Shown: positions 46,169 to 59,125, counted from the first letter of the stretch. The stretch: DNA of 64,000 nucleotides from Dactylellina haptotyla (GCA_031310005.1 CM062379.1:4650001-4714000), one strand, 5' to 3'. The notes: generated by a model not told the origin, from the letters alone. Program-made: numbers and translations.

Positions 46169-49100
46169 ACAGAACGAAAAAAATCTCAAAAGTTTTTTTT
46201 TGGTTTTCTGCGACTTTTTTTTTCCTCTGCGACTCCCTATATTTTTTTCGAACTAATCAAAATGATAAAATTATAATCGCATTTGTACATCCTTTCCTTT
46301 GTTCTTGAACCGTCGTCTTTTCATTTCTTTTTCTTTATGATCATGTTCTCTTTCACGATAAAAGGAGTTTATATACGGGGGTTTCTGTGTTCCTTTTCTC
46401 ATTTTCCATCCTTTTTTTTTTCCATTGAAGAACTCTTGGGAGAAAATTTGTCAAAACATTCGTCATGTTAATCCTGCTCCCTCATAACTTCTCATCATTC
46501 TTCCGACAAAGAGCCTTTTACCTCCTACATCCTTACAAATAATAATGTTGTCTCTTCAAAGGCTTTGTAGGTTAGTCTATGACGAATAGAATCTATTTCC
46601 AAGTGGAAACCCAACTTGTCCGTAAAATCCATTTTCTAAGTGACTTTCTGAAAAATTCTGGATCGATTGTTTGACATCAGAGGTTTTCAAATTCTAAAGA
46701 CTAGCATTATGAACTTCCTATATTTCAACTTGGTCTCGTCGCAAGATGCTGATTTCAATTTGTTCAAAATACTTATATAAGGCATCCGCATTCTTTGATA
46801 TATCCACTGAACTGGAACCCGCCTACCGACTAGAGCCGCAATTGAAAGAGGTCTCCTAGATACCATAAAAATTTACAAGGCGAGATATTCGAGATAAAAC
46901 TACGCGGGGAAGTGGGGCTGTAGTCGTCCCAGCTTTTGTTGATCACGCGGGCACAGATGCTAGCACGCTGAGCTTGTGATTCTTTACTCTTTATATCAGA
47001 GATGAAGACAGATATATATTTCCTGTAGCTCCTTGAAACGCCTGTTCGCCGTTTATGAGGTATGCTGTCCATGCAATGTTTATTCTATTGCGCACTTTTT
47101 CAATATGATTGTGAAAGGCGTATGAATAACTTTTCCGGGGCTCACGAGGAGTAGATAGACGTGATACTGATAAATCCACAAATCGCAAGAGGAAGAAACG
47201 AATGAGTCATATAGTCAGTTGGTGATCGGCCAGGAGTAAATGTTTGGCGCGAGAGATATCTTGAGCTTCAGAGCTGGTGAGCTCGGGGTGCTCGGAGAGA
47301 TATGGCAGGGGCGTAAGATCGCGTCTATATACTTGGTCCGATATGCGAGCAGCCACAGATCGTGGATACACAAGGGGTGGATCCGGATCTGCTACTGGGC
47401 AAGAGACTAATTGTCGCGGATCAACTGCTCGTGCCTTACATGTGGATATTTCGCATTCTGCATGCTAAACGCAGATCAATTTACGAGGATACTGAGCGGC
47501 ACAGGATGCTGCAGGTACTGCAGTACTGGCCAAGTTTACAAGCACATGTTAAAAATCTTTGATAGACAAAGATAGATAGATACTTTACTGATGCTGCTAT
47601 AACGCGAGCAAGAATGCACCGCATTCCTCTCCTCTAAGTGTAGGGCACGGAGGATCGATCTCGAAGCCCTTGAAGGTCAGACTAGTAGTTCATCCGTCTC
47701 GCTTCATACGTATATGCATTCAATGAAAACAAGGCAGTCAGGAGAAGATAGGGCGTTAGGATATTAATACTAAAGGAAGATTTTCTAGAAACCTTGAGAG
47801 TAGGAATTACTTTTCCTTTGGTGTTTCAATGAGGAACTGCGTAGGCTGGCAGAACGTCGAGGCGCGCTTGCAGCCTAGGGGCCGTCTTTAAAAACTCCGC
47901 TAGGTTTCTACTTTTGAACTTTCTCCCAGTGTAAGCCTCTTGAGGGTATTGAGTCATCATGATTGGCTAGTCTTATGTTAAATAGCTGCGGCGGTGAGGA
48001 CGCCGTTTGTGGGAAACGCTGAGCCGCGTCGCCTTATTCTGGCTGGTTAAATTTCCCAGATCACGGGATTTCTGTTTGAGCACCGACATATCGAGACTCT
48101 GGGAATATATATAAGACGGCCCCTGTTCCCAGCTCCTGTGCTGACACCTGTCCTTTCCCTTTTTTCATCTTCTATCGAACCGTCTTTGTATTGATCGTCA
48201 TCGTCAGTTGTAAGTCAACTTTGAGTCTCGCGATCCCGACGTTAGATTGTGATTTTATGCGAGTGAGAACTGTGTTGTGAGTTGTGTTGCAGCGTTTGTC
48301 GTGTTTGTCGTTGCTGTGTTGGACGGCGCCGGCACCTTGCTCAAGCTGCTGGCTGCTGCGGTTGTTGAGGTCAAAGAAGCTCAAACGTCACCGCTTCAAT
48401 TTTCATGTTGCGACGCTTCCAACAAGCCCCATCCTCATCTCTCAAACGCCATCACATCCGCTCAGCCTTCCCACCAGCTCTGCGCCAGACTCAAAACCCT
48501 GCACCTGCATTCGAGTTCCGCTTCTTCGCTCTCGATCCCGTCGATACGCCATCCTTCTTGCTCCTTCGCGAAGCATCCAGCGTCCGTTCCTGGCGCATCG
48601 CATTGAAGCAAGTCCTAGTTTGTATACTGGCCTACCCAACTACTCCGGTGTGTTCCTTGCGCGGATAACGATCGCCTGCTATTGGCAATGGAGTGCTGAC
48701 ATGTTCTCGTTGACCAGTAAAAAGCGCAACCGTTGCGGCTCGATTCACCGAACGAATCAACCGTTGGAACCCCGCTAAATTTTTATATATCTTTGCCGGT
48801 CTTCCTTGAGCCTTTTCGACGGCAACTCCTCACTTGGTTTTTCCATTCCGGCTCTGCGATTCCCAACTTATCCGACCAGTCGATTGCCCTCAGGTACCTC
48901 CAGGTCACACCACTGACGGTCCCGGTACCACACCATACTGACAAGCGCCGAGGAAACATCCAGCTTCGCGAGAAAGTTCCGACAGTGATAGCCTTATACT
49001 CTATCCTCCAGACTCGTAAACTCAGCACCCGGTGACTTCTATCAAAAAACCTCTGGCGCTCTTCCATCGCTTTCACATTCAGCCTAGGTATGATCCATAA

Positions 49101-49442
49101 CCTCTAAAACTAGCCCACAGTCCGTCTTCTTCTTCTCGTTCCGTACCTTTCTTCTGCTCCACGGTAGTTTCTACGCTTTTACCAAGGCTAACTCTTGCAA
49201 CATGGAAAAAGGGAAACTTGATATATCTTTCGACCCTTCGCACTCTGTCTCATACCTCTGTTTTCTGGCACCCACCTGCGACCCGCCTCACCTTTACCAG
49301 CCGTAGCGTTAACGTTTGATTTTTCTCCTATATCCCCGAGGCGATCGAGCTTCTGTTACCATATTTTCCTACATATCCCCTTTTATTCACAAAAAAAACT
49401 TTCTAGCAAATCTACCGGAGGCCCTTACCTTCGGAAAAGTTA
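46169..49442. other. intergenic region and long HSF1 leader
   Basis: 3.3 kb without a supported gene. The left part is HSP70 3' region and gene-poor DNA. From about 48,120 it reads like a transcribed leader of HSF1, C/T-rich with several upstream ATG frames, the largest 87 codons from 48,405. GCCTAG|GTATGA (49,088) to TTTCTAG (49,406) could be a 5'-UTR intron. Confidence 0.4.
48106..48115 (+). promoter_or_regulatory. TATA box, probable HSF1 promoter
   Basis: TATATATAAG, followed by GACGGCCCCTGTTCCC and a pyrimidine-rich stretch, fits a start site near 48,140-48,170. That is about 1.3 kb before the HSF1 start codon. Confidence 0.4.
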
Positions 49443-51516
49443 ATGTTACACGCGATGACTTCGCGCAAGCGAGGATTCGCGGACCTTCAGTCTGACCAAC
49501 CTACATTTGAGCCTGATGCGTACGTTCAGGATATACCAGACATGAACTACGGCATGCTCAGCCAGGGCATGAATCAAGTCCCTTTCCAAGGCGGACAAAT
49601 AGTTCCATATATTCAACCCGGGCCTTATGGCATGCCTGCGAACGGATTCAGCACATCCTATCTCGACGGAACCCAACAAGCAAATCTTCAAGACGATTTT
49701 GGCGCTGACGACAACTACCCCGAGGACTTGGAGAAAAGGATCGCGGAGGCAAAGGCAAAGAAGAAGAATAAACTTCCACCGTTTGTTGAGAAAGTTGCCA
49801 CGTGAGTTCACCCCGACCCTTTCGTTCCCTTTGATACTGTATTTTAGTTTTCGATGTATTTCTATGCACATATCCACCCGTGCGTTTGCTTTCTTTCATC
49901 TAGCCTTTTTATTTTATTCCCTGTTATCTTTTTTTTTTTTTTTTTAGAAAAATATGAATATATGCTAACGCGACGGAACACAACTTGATAGATTTGTTAA
50001 TGATGAAAATAACCACGAAATTATCCGTTGGTCAGACGACGGTGATTCTTTCATCGTTCTTGATGAAGACAGGTTCTCCAAAGAGCTTATCCCAGGGGTT
50101 TTCAAGCACAATAACTTTGCATCGTTCGTCCGCCAGTTAAACATGTACAACTTTCACAAAAAGGTTGGAATGACGGACGGATCTCTCAAGGCTTCGATGG
50201 ACGGCCAGAAAGCGCGCCTTGAATACGAACACAAATATTTCAAACGCGGTCATCCTGACATGCTGTTCCTCATCGAGAAACCGAAAGCCGGGAGAAAGTC
50301 GAAAAGCGGCAGCGGCAAGAAGTCAGAAAACGTCAAGGAAGAGAGCGACGATGATCTCCTTAGTGATGATGATCATTATGAGAATGAAAGAGGCAGCAGC
50401 AACGCCCCTCGTCTTATCGAAGACGCGCCCTCTGTTCCACCTAAACAAGAATTCTACGGCGGGAACACTGTGCCGCAAAGTGGTCCTTCTCATGTTAGCA
50501 ATCTCAAACCAAGCGGTCCAACACAGACATACACCAATCTTGATACTGTCATGAACCATATCGTCACACAGATCAATGATCTCAAGACCCAACAAAATAT
50601 GATCTCGAATGCTATCGGTAGACTTCGTTTGGAACACCAACAGCTGACTAAGCAGGCCAGCGCCTTTCAGGAAATGCACGACCGACATGAGATGTCTATT
50701 TCCAACATTCTTCAATTCCTTGCGTCCGTTTATAATAAGAACATTGACGGTATGAACCAGAGTGGGATGGTACCTCAACCCAATACTTCAGTCATTCAAT
50801 CCTTTGCCAAACATACGGTACCGGATTTGGGTAATGCCCGTCCAACCAAGCGCCCTCGTTACTTGATAGAAGATGGTCGAAACGCTAGTAGCAACCGTAA
50901 GGCGATGCCGAGCTTTGAACCAGCAGTTGATGATAATCGCTTGCAGGATATGGGTCGTCTGCAAGAATTGGATACCCCCACTGAGAAAGAAACTCCTTCT
51001 GTCCGTCACGCCTCTGTCACACCTGTCACCACACCCGGAAAACCACAAACCCAGCAACAGCCTTTTGGTAGCAACGCTCTGATTAGAAATGCCTCTGGGA
51101 TGCTGAGTCTCGGCAACACTCCGGTTCCCGCTATTCCATCTGACCATGAGCTGAGGAAACTCGAGGAGCACCAAGCCGTAGTTGACCAGACCTTGAAGGA
51201 ACTCCAGCAAAACGTCGAGGATCTCGCCGGCCAGTCTGACGGAATTGGGCAATTTGATCTCGGTAATCTCGATGGGTTTAACTTTCAGGATGGCGGTTTA
51301 GACCACTGGATCGCTGGTTTATCTCCTGGTAGCCTCCAGACCTTTAACGACGGCCTTAAAGACATCGAAACATCGATCACGGACCCTCTCGCATTCGACC
51401 AGACTGACATTGAGAATGGCGTTTTGAACACCCATATTGATAGCACAAATGGCACGCCGGAACCAGGCCACCGGGTTGAAGAGATCGGACGCGGTGGCCG
51501 GACTCCTGAGGTGTAG
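49443..51516 (+). CDS. HSF1: heat shock transcription factor (HSF1-like)
   Basis: Exons 49443-49801 and 49992-51516 around a 190-bp intron (branch TGCTAACG) give 627 aa; a second ATG at 49455 is possible. The HSF winged-helix domain (residues about 112-218) spans the intron: KLPPFVEKV ... FVNDENNHEIIRWS, FSKELIPGVFKHNNFASFVRQLNMYNFHKK, YFKRGHPDML. A Lys/Ser linker and acidic stretch precede a heptad region (residues about 300-370, MNHIVTQINDLK ... FLASVYNKN) for trimerisation. The C-terminal half is Asn/Gln/Asp-rich and suits activation. HSFs bind GAA arrays such as that upstream of the neighbouring HSP70. No response-regulator receiver domain follows, so it is not Skn7. Confidence 0.93.
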
Positions 51517-53291
51517 GTGTTCTCGTACGGGCCATCTTGGACTTTTCCCTAAACTTCCCATCTACCCCATCATCTTTTACTCTTTTCATTCGGTTGGAGG
51601 AAACAGTCGGCTTGGTATTGTTCGAATAGCTTGTTGAAACAACTCTTCTCTTGCCTCCATCTTTGCATTTTTATGAACTTGATGATGTTAACACATAGAA
51701 TTTTCTTTTCTTCATGACGATTCCCTGTTCCTTCCAGAATTTTGATTCTCTTTGCTCATATAAGCCGGGCGCGACGGTTTCCATTACCTATATTTCCTTT
51801 TAATGACGCAACTGTTGTGTGTGCGCAATTGGGTGGTGGTTGGCCATTTCTTTTTCATCTTTTCGAATTACAAAAGACAAAAAAACACATCCTTGAGCTT
51901 CGTTATCCTTTCGATTCCCTTTCTTTTCACTCGTTGATGATCAAATGCCACAAAGGGCACTAGAGCGCTGGTACGACTTCCTTTCTTCTTTCTATTTCTT
52001 TACTCTTATGAAATACAAGAAAATGTATGCAAAAAGAATAGTATTACTGGGAACATATTGTTTGTTAGGCACTTTTTGAGATTCATACAGGCGTTCGGGT
52101 TTTCTGCTTTCTCTCTCTTTCTCTGTCTCGTTACTTGTCCTCGGTTGTATTGTATGATTCGATACTGGTTTGTCTTTTTTCAGGCGGGAACGAAAAATTG
52201 CTAGATGAAATCAGATATAAACTTTTGGTCAAGCTACCGTCGCACCGTGAGAGACGTAGAAATCTACGATATTCATTAGAACGAGGCTTCCCATGTATGC
52301 CGGGCACAGATTGGCTCGCTGGCTCGCTTAGACTGGTAAGGGACGAGCAGGGGCTTTGATTCAGGACAGCCTGACATCTTCTTCGCTGGTTTCACACCGG
52401 CGATGTCAAGTGCCTTAAGGTAGGCTACTTTCAAGCTAGCAGGACAATTAGTTTAGTTGATTGATTTGGCTTAATTTAAAATTTGCAGCTGGCTTTCTTC
52501 TTCTAGCCACCTCTTAGCTCTCGCCAGTGCGATACTCGCCTTGAAATTAGTGCTTCATCTCTTTCGATCCCTCTCTTGAGTGTCTCTCATCTCGGTATTT
52601 GTTTGAGCGCCGCCTTGCCTTGACCCTCGCTGCCACAATCTCGGTACCTGTCGCGTGGGCGAGGGCGGACAAGCGATATCGATAAAGCGGAGTTGCACAT
52701 ACGAGCTCAAGGAAAACTTTTAACGGCAGCATTCGCCGTCTGCATAGTAGCTATTAGCTGGCTGTCCTTGTGAATCAGGTGAGAGCTACCCCTCCGGCTA
52801 GACTCGAGGGGGGCCGGCATCCCTGGACTGGAAGGCGTAGCTTTTGACCTAATTGACCATAATCAGGACGTCGTTACTTACCGTACGCAGCTTGGTCACA
52901 AACAGCTGTGCTTTTGGTGCGGCGCAACACTCACAACAACAACGTCAACCTCAACGCAACCTCAACTCCCTTTTTATCGATACACAACCTTCGACCTTCA
53001 TCCCACCAACCGCCCACCCGACCCATCGCCTCCCTCCCACCCACTATCCTTCTGCCTTCGACCCACCGTACGCTATCCTTCTCGAAAGCCCAGAAGCTCC
53101 TCGATACCTCTATACCATCCTGTCACGACCGTCACGACCGTTTCACCAGCTGTTGCTCGATCCCCATCAGCTACGCTTCCATTTTCTCACCCAACAACGA
53201 TTAGCAACGAAGTGAAAATTTAGATATTTCTTTAAAACACCCACCCTATCAGCTAGCTTCATTCCAGTCCTTACGGCCATAATACCATACC
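51517..53291. other. intergenic region and striatin leader
   Basis: 1.8 kb: T-rich HSF1 3' region, then unremarkable DNA, then a C/A- and C/T-rich leader of the striatin gene (about 52,900-53,290). The leader contains an upstream frame of 120 codons (52,853-53,215) of low complexity, judged non-coding or an uORF. Confidence 0.4.
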
Positions 53292-55934
53292 ATGGCATGG
53301 CAGGCGCACAATGCCGGCGGCGCAGTCGATGGAGGAGGAGGGGTAACCGGCAACGGCGCTCCTGCTGGAATCCACGCCAACCAACCCGCGGGCACTGAAT
53401 ATACCCTACAAGGCAAGCAAAAACACGTCCCGCACTGGCACCATCCTCTTTCTTTCCTGCAAACCCGGGATATCCTCGTTTTGGCGCGTTAGGGGACCTA
53501 CAAAGGCTAACATCATCATCCATCGGACGGCTCTGTCGCTCGTGCGTTCCTGGTTTATAGGTGTCATGCGTTTCCTCCAGACCGAATGGCATCGCCACGA
53601 ACGCGAACGGAACCAATGGGAGATCGAACGAGCGGAGATGAGAGCCCGTATTGCGAAGCTCGAAGGCGAGAGCTCAGCTGCGAAGAGACTGCAACAGGGT
53701 TACCTCAAGAGGGTAAAAATGCTTGAGTCTGCACTGAAGCAAGAGAGGTACGCCTACACAAATCACGACACTGACGATTGATAAAATCCCCGGAGCTAAC
53801 TGTGGCGGCGGTTTAGATCAAAGAACGCAAAGGTTAATGGGGTGGTATCTGAGAAGGATGGCGATGGTATGAATCTCTCTCCGCTATCAAGATAAGAGTT
53901 TACATTAATATGAATTGGAATACTAGATATCCTACGGAAAGAACCCATACCGGAGATACCTCAGATCTCTCTACGCTCGGAGGAAGCGAGAAAGAAGAGC
54001 CGCCATTATCTCGACGAGTGCCTCAAAGAGATCACGTATCTTCTGCTTCCTCCCAATCACCCTCCACCACCAAATCCGCCCCAGTCCATAGATCTGATGA
54101 CTGGGGCCCCCATTTCCGCCGATCAGGGATTGTCCTCTCTACCTCAGTTCCCCCAACAGTTATCGCAGCAGCATATACAGAAGTTCCCGGATACGCAGCA
54201 GCGCGGCGGCAACGGAACGGATCTATCGCGGCCGCTGCATCCTGCTCCCATGTCAATTCTTCCAGCTCCTCCAATTCAACAATCCGTTCCATCTCAGCCA
54301 AATAACACGAATTTGCCATACTCACACGCTCACGAGAACCGACAGAATCATGTCTCCGCGAAACAGACTTCTATGGATGTCCAGAATGCCATCGAAGGTT
54401 CAATCAATGATGAACCTTTGGAAAAGATCGTTTATAAAACCGATGCGCTCGGCGAACCATTTGATTCAAGTGATACAGGCCGTATTTCTTTACGCCGGAT
54501 CGGGGCCCCACAGTCTAAAGCCGAAGATGCTGCAGATGATGCATGGGATTTCGATGATAAGCCAAAGCCTCTTCCTTCAAGCTCCGCACGGCCGTTGAGC
54601 TCGTCATCTCGGAGAAAGTCGATCAATCGCCGACGGCTATCGCAGGAATCGGCCCTCAACGCTTTGAAGCAAGAGCCAGGAACAAACCATAAAGTCAAGT
54701 TCCAGTTGAGAGGGCACCTAGATGTCGTTCGAGCTATCACGTTCACTGGAGGAGGCTCAGCAGTTGAGCCGGAGATTTGCAGTGGCGGAGATGATGGAGT
54801 GATCAAGAGATGGACGATCCCTGGAGGATATTTGAACCCTGGAACCTCGGATGTTGATGTTAGCTGCAATTTCACTCATAGGGGGCACACTGGGATGGTT
54901 ACATGCCTGGCTTCTTCCCACACTGCCAGTTTGTCTGGTGGACTTAGTAACGATTGCGAGGGCTGGATCTTCTCTGGCAGCGTTGATACCACCGTCAAAG
55001 TTTGGCAAAAAGGACAAGTCGAACCGAAAGCCACTCTCGTTGGCCATACTGATGTCGTCTGGGCGGTCTGTGTCTTGCCATTGAGCCGGCTTGATGATCG
55101 AATCACGCTCGTTAGCGGGTCTGCAGATGGCACTTTGAAGATCTGGACTGTTTCCCCACCTGTCAAGACACAGCATAGTAGCATTCGCAGCACCCAATCA
55201 AATTTCTTGAGCTCGTCTCCTTCGATCAAGGATGAATTCTCGCATCACTTGGTTACCACGATCAATAGGGATACTGGAGCTTCGCCAACTGCCATTACTC
55301 CACTATCGCCTACTGGCGAGACTTTTATCGTCGCTTACAACGATGCCAGTATTCTCATCTACAACAGCCAAACGGGAGAAGAACTCGCCGCCATGAGCTC
55401 GTTAGAATCATACGATGGTACCCCAGCCACTGGTGTGAATACTGTGGTTGCTACTACACTGGGATTGAGCGATGTCGACCCTAAAGATGGAATGGAGGAA
55501 GAGGCTGTCGGTGGCGGCGCTACCGGTGGAGGCCGTGATGGTGTCACTGGAGTAGTTATTGCTGGAACCGAAGACCGATACGTCAGATTCTACGATGCTA
55601 ACTCCGGTAGGTTTTAACACAACATTTATCCTGATTTTTCCCTCATGGAAGACTCCTTAGCTAACAGATATTAGGACAATGCACATACAACATGCTTGCG
55701 CACCCGGCAGCTATCTCCTGCTTAGCTTTACAAACTGAACTGAAAATGCTTGTCTCCGCTGCTCATGATGGATCCTTGAGATTCTGGGACCTAGAGAAGC
55801 GAGCTTGTATCCAAGAACTCCCGGCCCATAGGTTAATGAGAGAAGAAGGAGCTTGTGTCGTCGTCTGGTCTGCTGACGGACGCTGGGTGGTTAGCGGTGG
55901 CGGTGACGGAGTGGTCAAGGTTTATGCTAGGTGA
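53292..55934 (+). CDS. striatin (STRIPAK scaffold), WD40 protein
   Basis: Five exons (53292-53412, 53561-53747, 53817-53866, 53927-55606, 55675-55934) give 765 aa. The conserved N-terminal block [25 protein letters not shown] leads into a coiled coil ([18 protein letters not shown] ... LESALKQER) that binds partners and calmodulin. A phospho-rich middle follows, then WD40 blades from about residue 375 ([53 protein letters not shown]). Fungal striatins (Pro11) scaffold the STRIPAK complex controlling fusion and fruiting. Intron 1 (53413-53560) starts GCAAGC, not GT. Phase and protein conservation demand it, so this is a GC-AG intron. Confidence 0.94.
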
Positions 55935-56676
55935 TGATACCTTATCATTTACTGATTATCGCTTATTATGCTTCTTCTTCTTCTTTTTATATTTACGAAA
56001 CGCCCTGATTTACGACTACCCCTATGTATCCCCTATATCTCACCGTCTTCCATTCTGCCTCTATCACCCTTTCTTGTCCTTTTATTTCCAACTCTTTATG
56101 TATGGGGCATAGCGTTGTGAAAGCGATGCCGTCATTTTATGAAAGAAAAAGATAAAGCACTTCAAGATAGAGATAATATTTCCCCTAAAAATCTCTTTTT
56201 CTACCTTCGTATATACCATTGGCTTCCTATTCCTCTTTTTTTTTTGGTTATTTTTTTTTCTTCTTTTCTTTTGCTTTCCCCTCTTTTCGTTTTGAGCCAC
56301 TTGAATGCGCGACGGTTTCAGTATCTTCCTTTAACCCTTCATCTATTCTCCCTGTAATATATTTATCGCAAAGGAACGAAAGACGAAAGACTCTTTTGGA
56401 AAGAGGTGGATATTTTTTTAACATTGATAATGTGCGATGAACGGGGTGGGTTATCGGATTGATAAACAAAAAGCGTGTGATTTGAAATATATACCCACGC
56501 ACTTTTCTATCATAGCATGCTACTACCTTCTATCATTTGGGTGAATATATGACTGCTTACTAGCCCATCTTCTAAAACTGAATACCGAACTTGTCTGTAT
56601 TAAGAGGTCCCCGAGCCAAACTTTTTGGAAAATTGAGATACTGAACAACGTCATATAATATTATATATATTCGGTT
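55935..56676. other. 3' regions of convergent genes
   Basis: T-rich, with poly-pyrimidine runs (56,235-56,290). No gene seen. Confidence 0.5.
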
Positions 56677-58626
56677 TTATGGGTTAAGCCTTCTCCTAGT
56701 ACCTGCATTAAACTGCTCATAATCTTGAAAACTCTCAGCAGGCACTTGCCCTGCATCTTCGGCTGCTAGATAGTTTTGTATACTGCTTATATCTAGTTCA
56801 TTCACTATATCCCCGACTATATCTGTCGACTCTGGAACCGGCTGAGCCGGTCTTTGTCTTACCCTATCTCTCCAAGAGCTTGATAGAGGTCGGTCACCAG
56901 GCCCTAAAATCGGTTGATTCTGGGTTATAGTTCTGCTTCCGCGTGGTATTTCATTAATATTGCTCCCAGGAATAGGTACAACTTCTTGAGTATTCATGTC
57001 GTTCGCAGTGCCGAGCAGTTCGAGTCCCTCTTGGAGTACATCGGTTGCTGTGGCTCGAACACCCTGTTCTGCGAGTGAGCGGAGTAACTCTATAGGCAAA
57101 CCTTGGTTCGGCCCTATGTTGTCTAATATACCACTGAATTGGTCTTGGATCGGTTCTTCCTCGATGATAGGTTCAGAGAGATGGTTCTGGTACCCGCTAA
57201 CGGATGGAGAAGAGAGTTTAATTATCTCGGGCTCGGGTTTTGGCGCCTCATCAGTGAGATCGATGATTGGTTTGTTCGTCTGACCTAATTTCTCCGCAAG
57301 CGCATGAAGAATTATCGATACTCCTTGGTAAATACCTTGTGGCTCCTCGCTCTCGATGGATAATATGGGTGCTTCCTTTTCAGAATCTGGAATTGCTGGT
57401 TTCTCTGATTCAAGAATATTTCTCCAAATTTTTGCACGCTGACTCGTTTTTTCATCAAATTCTACTGCTGGTATTGCTCTTGATGCTGGGATTCGATTTC
57501 GTGGTAACTTCATTTCATAAATCCAAGGGTCCGCCTCTTTCATGAACGTCTGAAACTTTCTAGCTCTCGCGTCTAGGTCTGGATCTTCAAACTCCATTGA
57601 CGCTGCTTTTACTAGCCTCTGGTCGTCTGGCACATCATCGTCAACAGCGAGAGTATCTACCGTCACCTCTTCTTCGTCGGGTATTTCGCCAGTATCAAGG
57701 AAGTGTAGAAATACATCCTGGGTTTTTTGATCGTATTTTGGCCGGTCAATATATTTCGCCAGAATATCATCGACCCATTCGGGCTCCTCTACTTCAAGTT
57801 TCGTCTCCTTCTTCTTCTTCTTCTGTCTCGACTTGCCCTTCGGCTGAGTAAACATCGTTTCCGTCTTTAATTCTTTAGGTGTTTCCACAGGCAGTGTCTG
57901 TGGCTTATTGGTCCCGAAAAGATGTTTCCAAACACGACTCTCACTATTCACGGATAGCTGCGTTATAGCTCTTTCTGTAAGATCCCTAAGAGCCATGTAT
58001 ATATCCCCACTATCCTTCAATCCATCTAGTTCGTTTTTCTCGCCTAGTACTTTGTAAATACTACCCGTTATAGCATCCGGATTCCCGCTGGTTTCCATAT
58101 CTGAATACTTGGACCAAGAGTATACGATGCTAGTTGCATCTGGGGAGCTGATCCCATACAATAATCCGTCGGGTAGTAACTGCGACGAAAAATCGATGGC
58201 TTTGAAAGATATGATATTCCAGGGAACATCACCAATCGCTTTTGCCAGATCGATCACCCATACCCCACCGGGGCCATTCGGATCCAGTACGGCGAGAAAC
58301 ACGGGCTTCTGCTGCCCGTCAGTTTTCGAATCTCCGCAGATACCGTCGGTCCAGAATGCGATGGTGGTAGCCATCTCCGAGCCAAGCTTATTGTATATTC
58401 CCATGGCGACGAGGGGCCCCTTGTCTCTAATGTTGTGATAGCGCTGGCATTCGTTTACTTTGTTGGTTTTAATCTTGGTGCCTGTTTTGGAGAGTTGCGA
58501 TTTATTGAACCATTGTCCGCGGTTGGTGGTTAGCGTCACTTGGTAAAACGCTGATGTCGGCGCGATGAAGCTCCAGAAGGTGATCACATAGAGGAGAGAT
58601 GGGATAAGCCGTCTAACTCGGGACAT
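56677..58626 (-). CDS. large secreted protein of unknown function
   Basis: A single exon of 649 aa from MSRVRRLIPS; an ATG six codons upstream is possible. Residues 1-26 form a signal peptide (basic start, LLYVITFWSFIAPTSA, likely cut before FYQ). Residues 27-200 look folded (NECQRYHNI, TIAFWTDGICGDS, VFLAVLDPNGPGGVWVIDL), with two Cys that could pair. After that the chain is largely polar and acidic, with a Lys block (GKSRQKKKKKETK), several EEE/PEPEI stretches and a Pro/Gln-rich tail. No transmembrane segment or GPI signal is seen. I do not recognise the family; a secreted or cell-wall role is an inference from the signal peptide only. Confidence 0.75.
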   Translation of the reverse strand: MSRVRRLIPSLLYVITFWSFIAPTSAFYQVTLTTNRGQWFNKSQLSKTGTKIKTNKVNECQRYHNIRDKGPLVAMGIYNKLGSEMATTIAFWTDGICGDSKTDGQQKPVFLAVLDPNGPGGVWVIDLAKAIGDVPWNIISFKAIDFSSQLLPDGLLYGISSPDATSIVYSWSKYSDMETSGNPDAITGSIYKVLGEKNELDGLKDSGDIYMALRDLTERAITQLSVNSESRVWKHLFGTNKPQTLPVETPKELKTETMFTQPKGKSRQKKKKKETKLEVEEPEWVDDILAKYIDRPKYDQKTQDVFLHFLDTGEIPDEEEVTVDTLAVDDDVPDDQRLVKAASMEFEDPDLDARARKFQTFMKEADPWIYEMKLPRNRIPASRAIPAVEFDEKTSQRAKIWRNILESEKPAIPDSEKEAPILSIESEEPQGIYQGVSIILHALAEKLGQTNKPIIDLTDEAPKPEPEIIKLSSPSVSGYQNHLSEPIIEEEPIQDQFSGILDNIGPNQGLPIELLRSLAEQGVRATATDVLQEGLELLGTANDMNTQEVVPIPGSNINEIPRGSRTITQNQPILGPGDRPLSSSWRDRVRQRPAQPVPESTDIVGDIVNELDISSIQNYLAAEDAGQVPAESFQDYEQFNAGTRRRLNP

Positions 58627-59125
58627 CTTATGGTTAGTAATCAAGTTGTTAGACCTTGATGTTCTAACTTATTTAAGAGTACTAGCGACACTCATTATGA
58701 TTATTATAAAATCCTTCTTGAAAAGAGATAAGAAAAGTTGCACTAGGTAGCCTCGAGATCGGCTCAAAACGCTAACATTATTTGGGCGTAAGGCATATAT
58801 CCTCTCATACATTTGAATGCTCTCATTGTAACTCATACTGAGAAGTCGGTGCTGTTGGTGAGGCAGTTTTCTTCTTTCCAATATTTTGTTGCATCTTGGG
58901 TGATAGCTATATAGGCATCATTAGAATGTATCTTGTTTTGGGTTGATGCTTCAGTTTCTATCAGAACACGAAGTTTTTCTAGGTCGAATTTAGTTTTTTT
59001 AAACATTTAATCATATTTCAATCACGCGATCATGTATTTTGCTAGATTAGGCTAAGAGATGGCTATAAATCGACTTAAATATACAGAGCGGAGTGGTTAT
59101 CATGATAGAGCGAAGCTTAAATGTG
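58627..59125. other. intergenic, no gene seen
   Basis: About 500 bp, AT-biased: promoter of the secreted protein gene and 3' region of the monooxygenase gene. Confidence 0.45.

Noticed and set aside
44453-46189. 578-codon minus-strand ORF opposite HSP70
   Set aside because: It is the antisense shadow of a highly biased Hsp70 coding region; the plus strand encodes the full chaperone.
48277-48778. ORFs of 65-164 codons upstream of HSF1
   Set aside because: Overlapping frames of Ser/Leu/Pro low complexity in a pyrimidine-rich leader; treated as leader or uORFs.
52853-53215. 120-codon ORF upstream of striatin
   Set aside because: Low-complexity Pro/Thr/His-rich reading of a C/A-rich leader; no start context or domain support.
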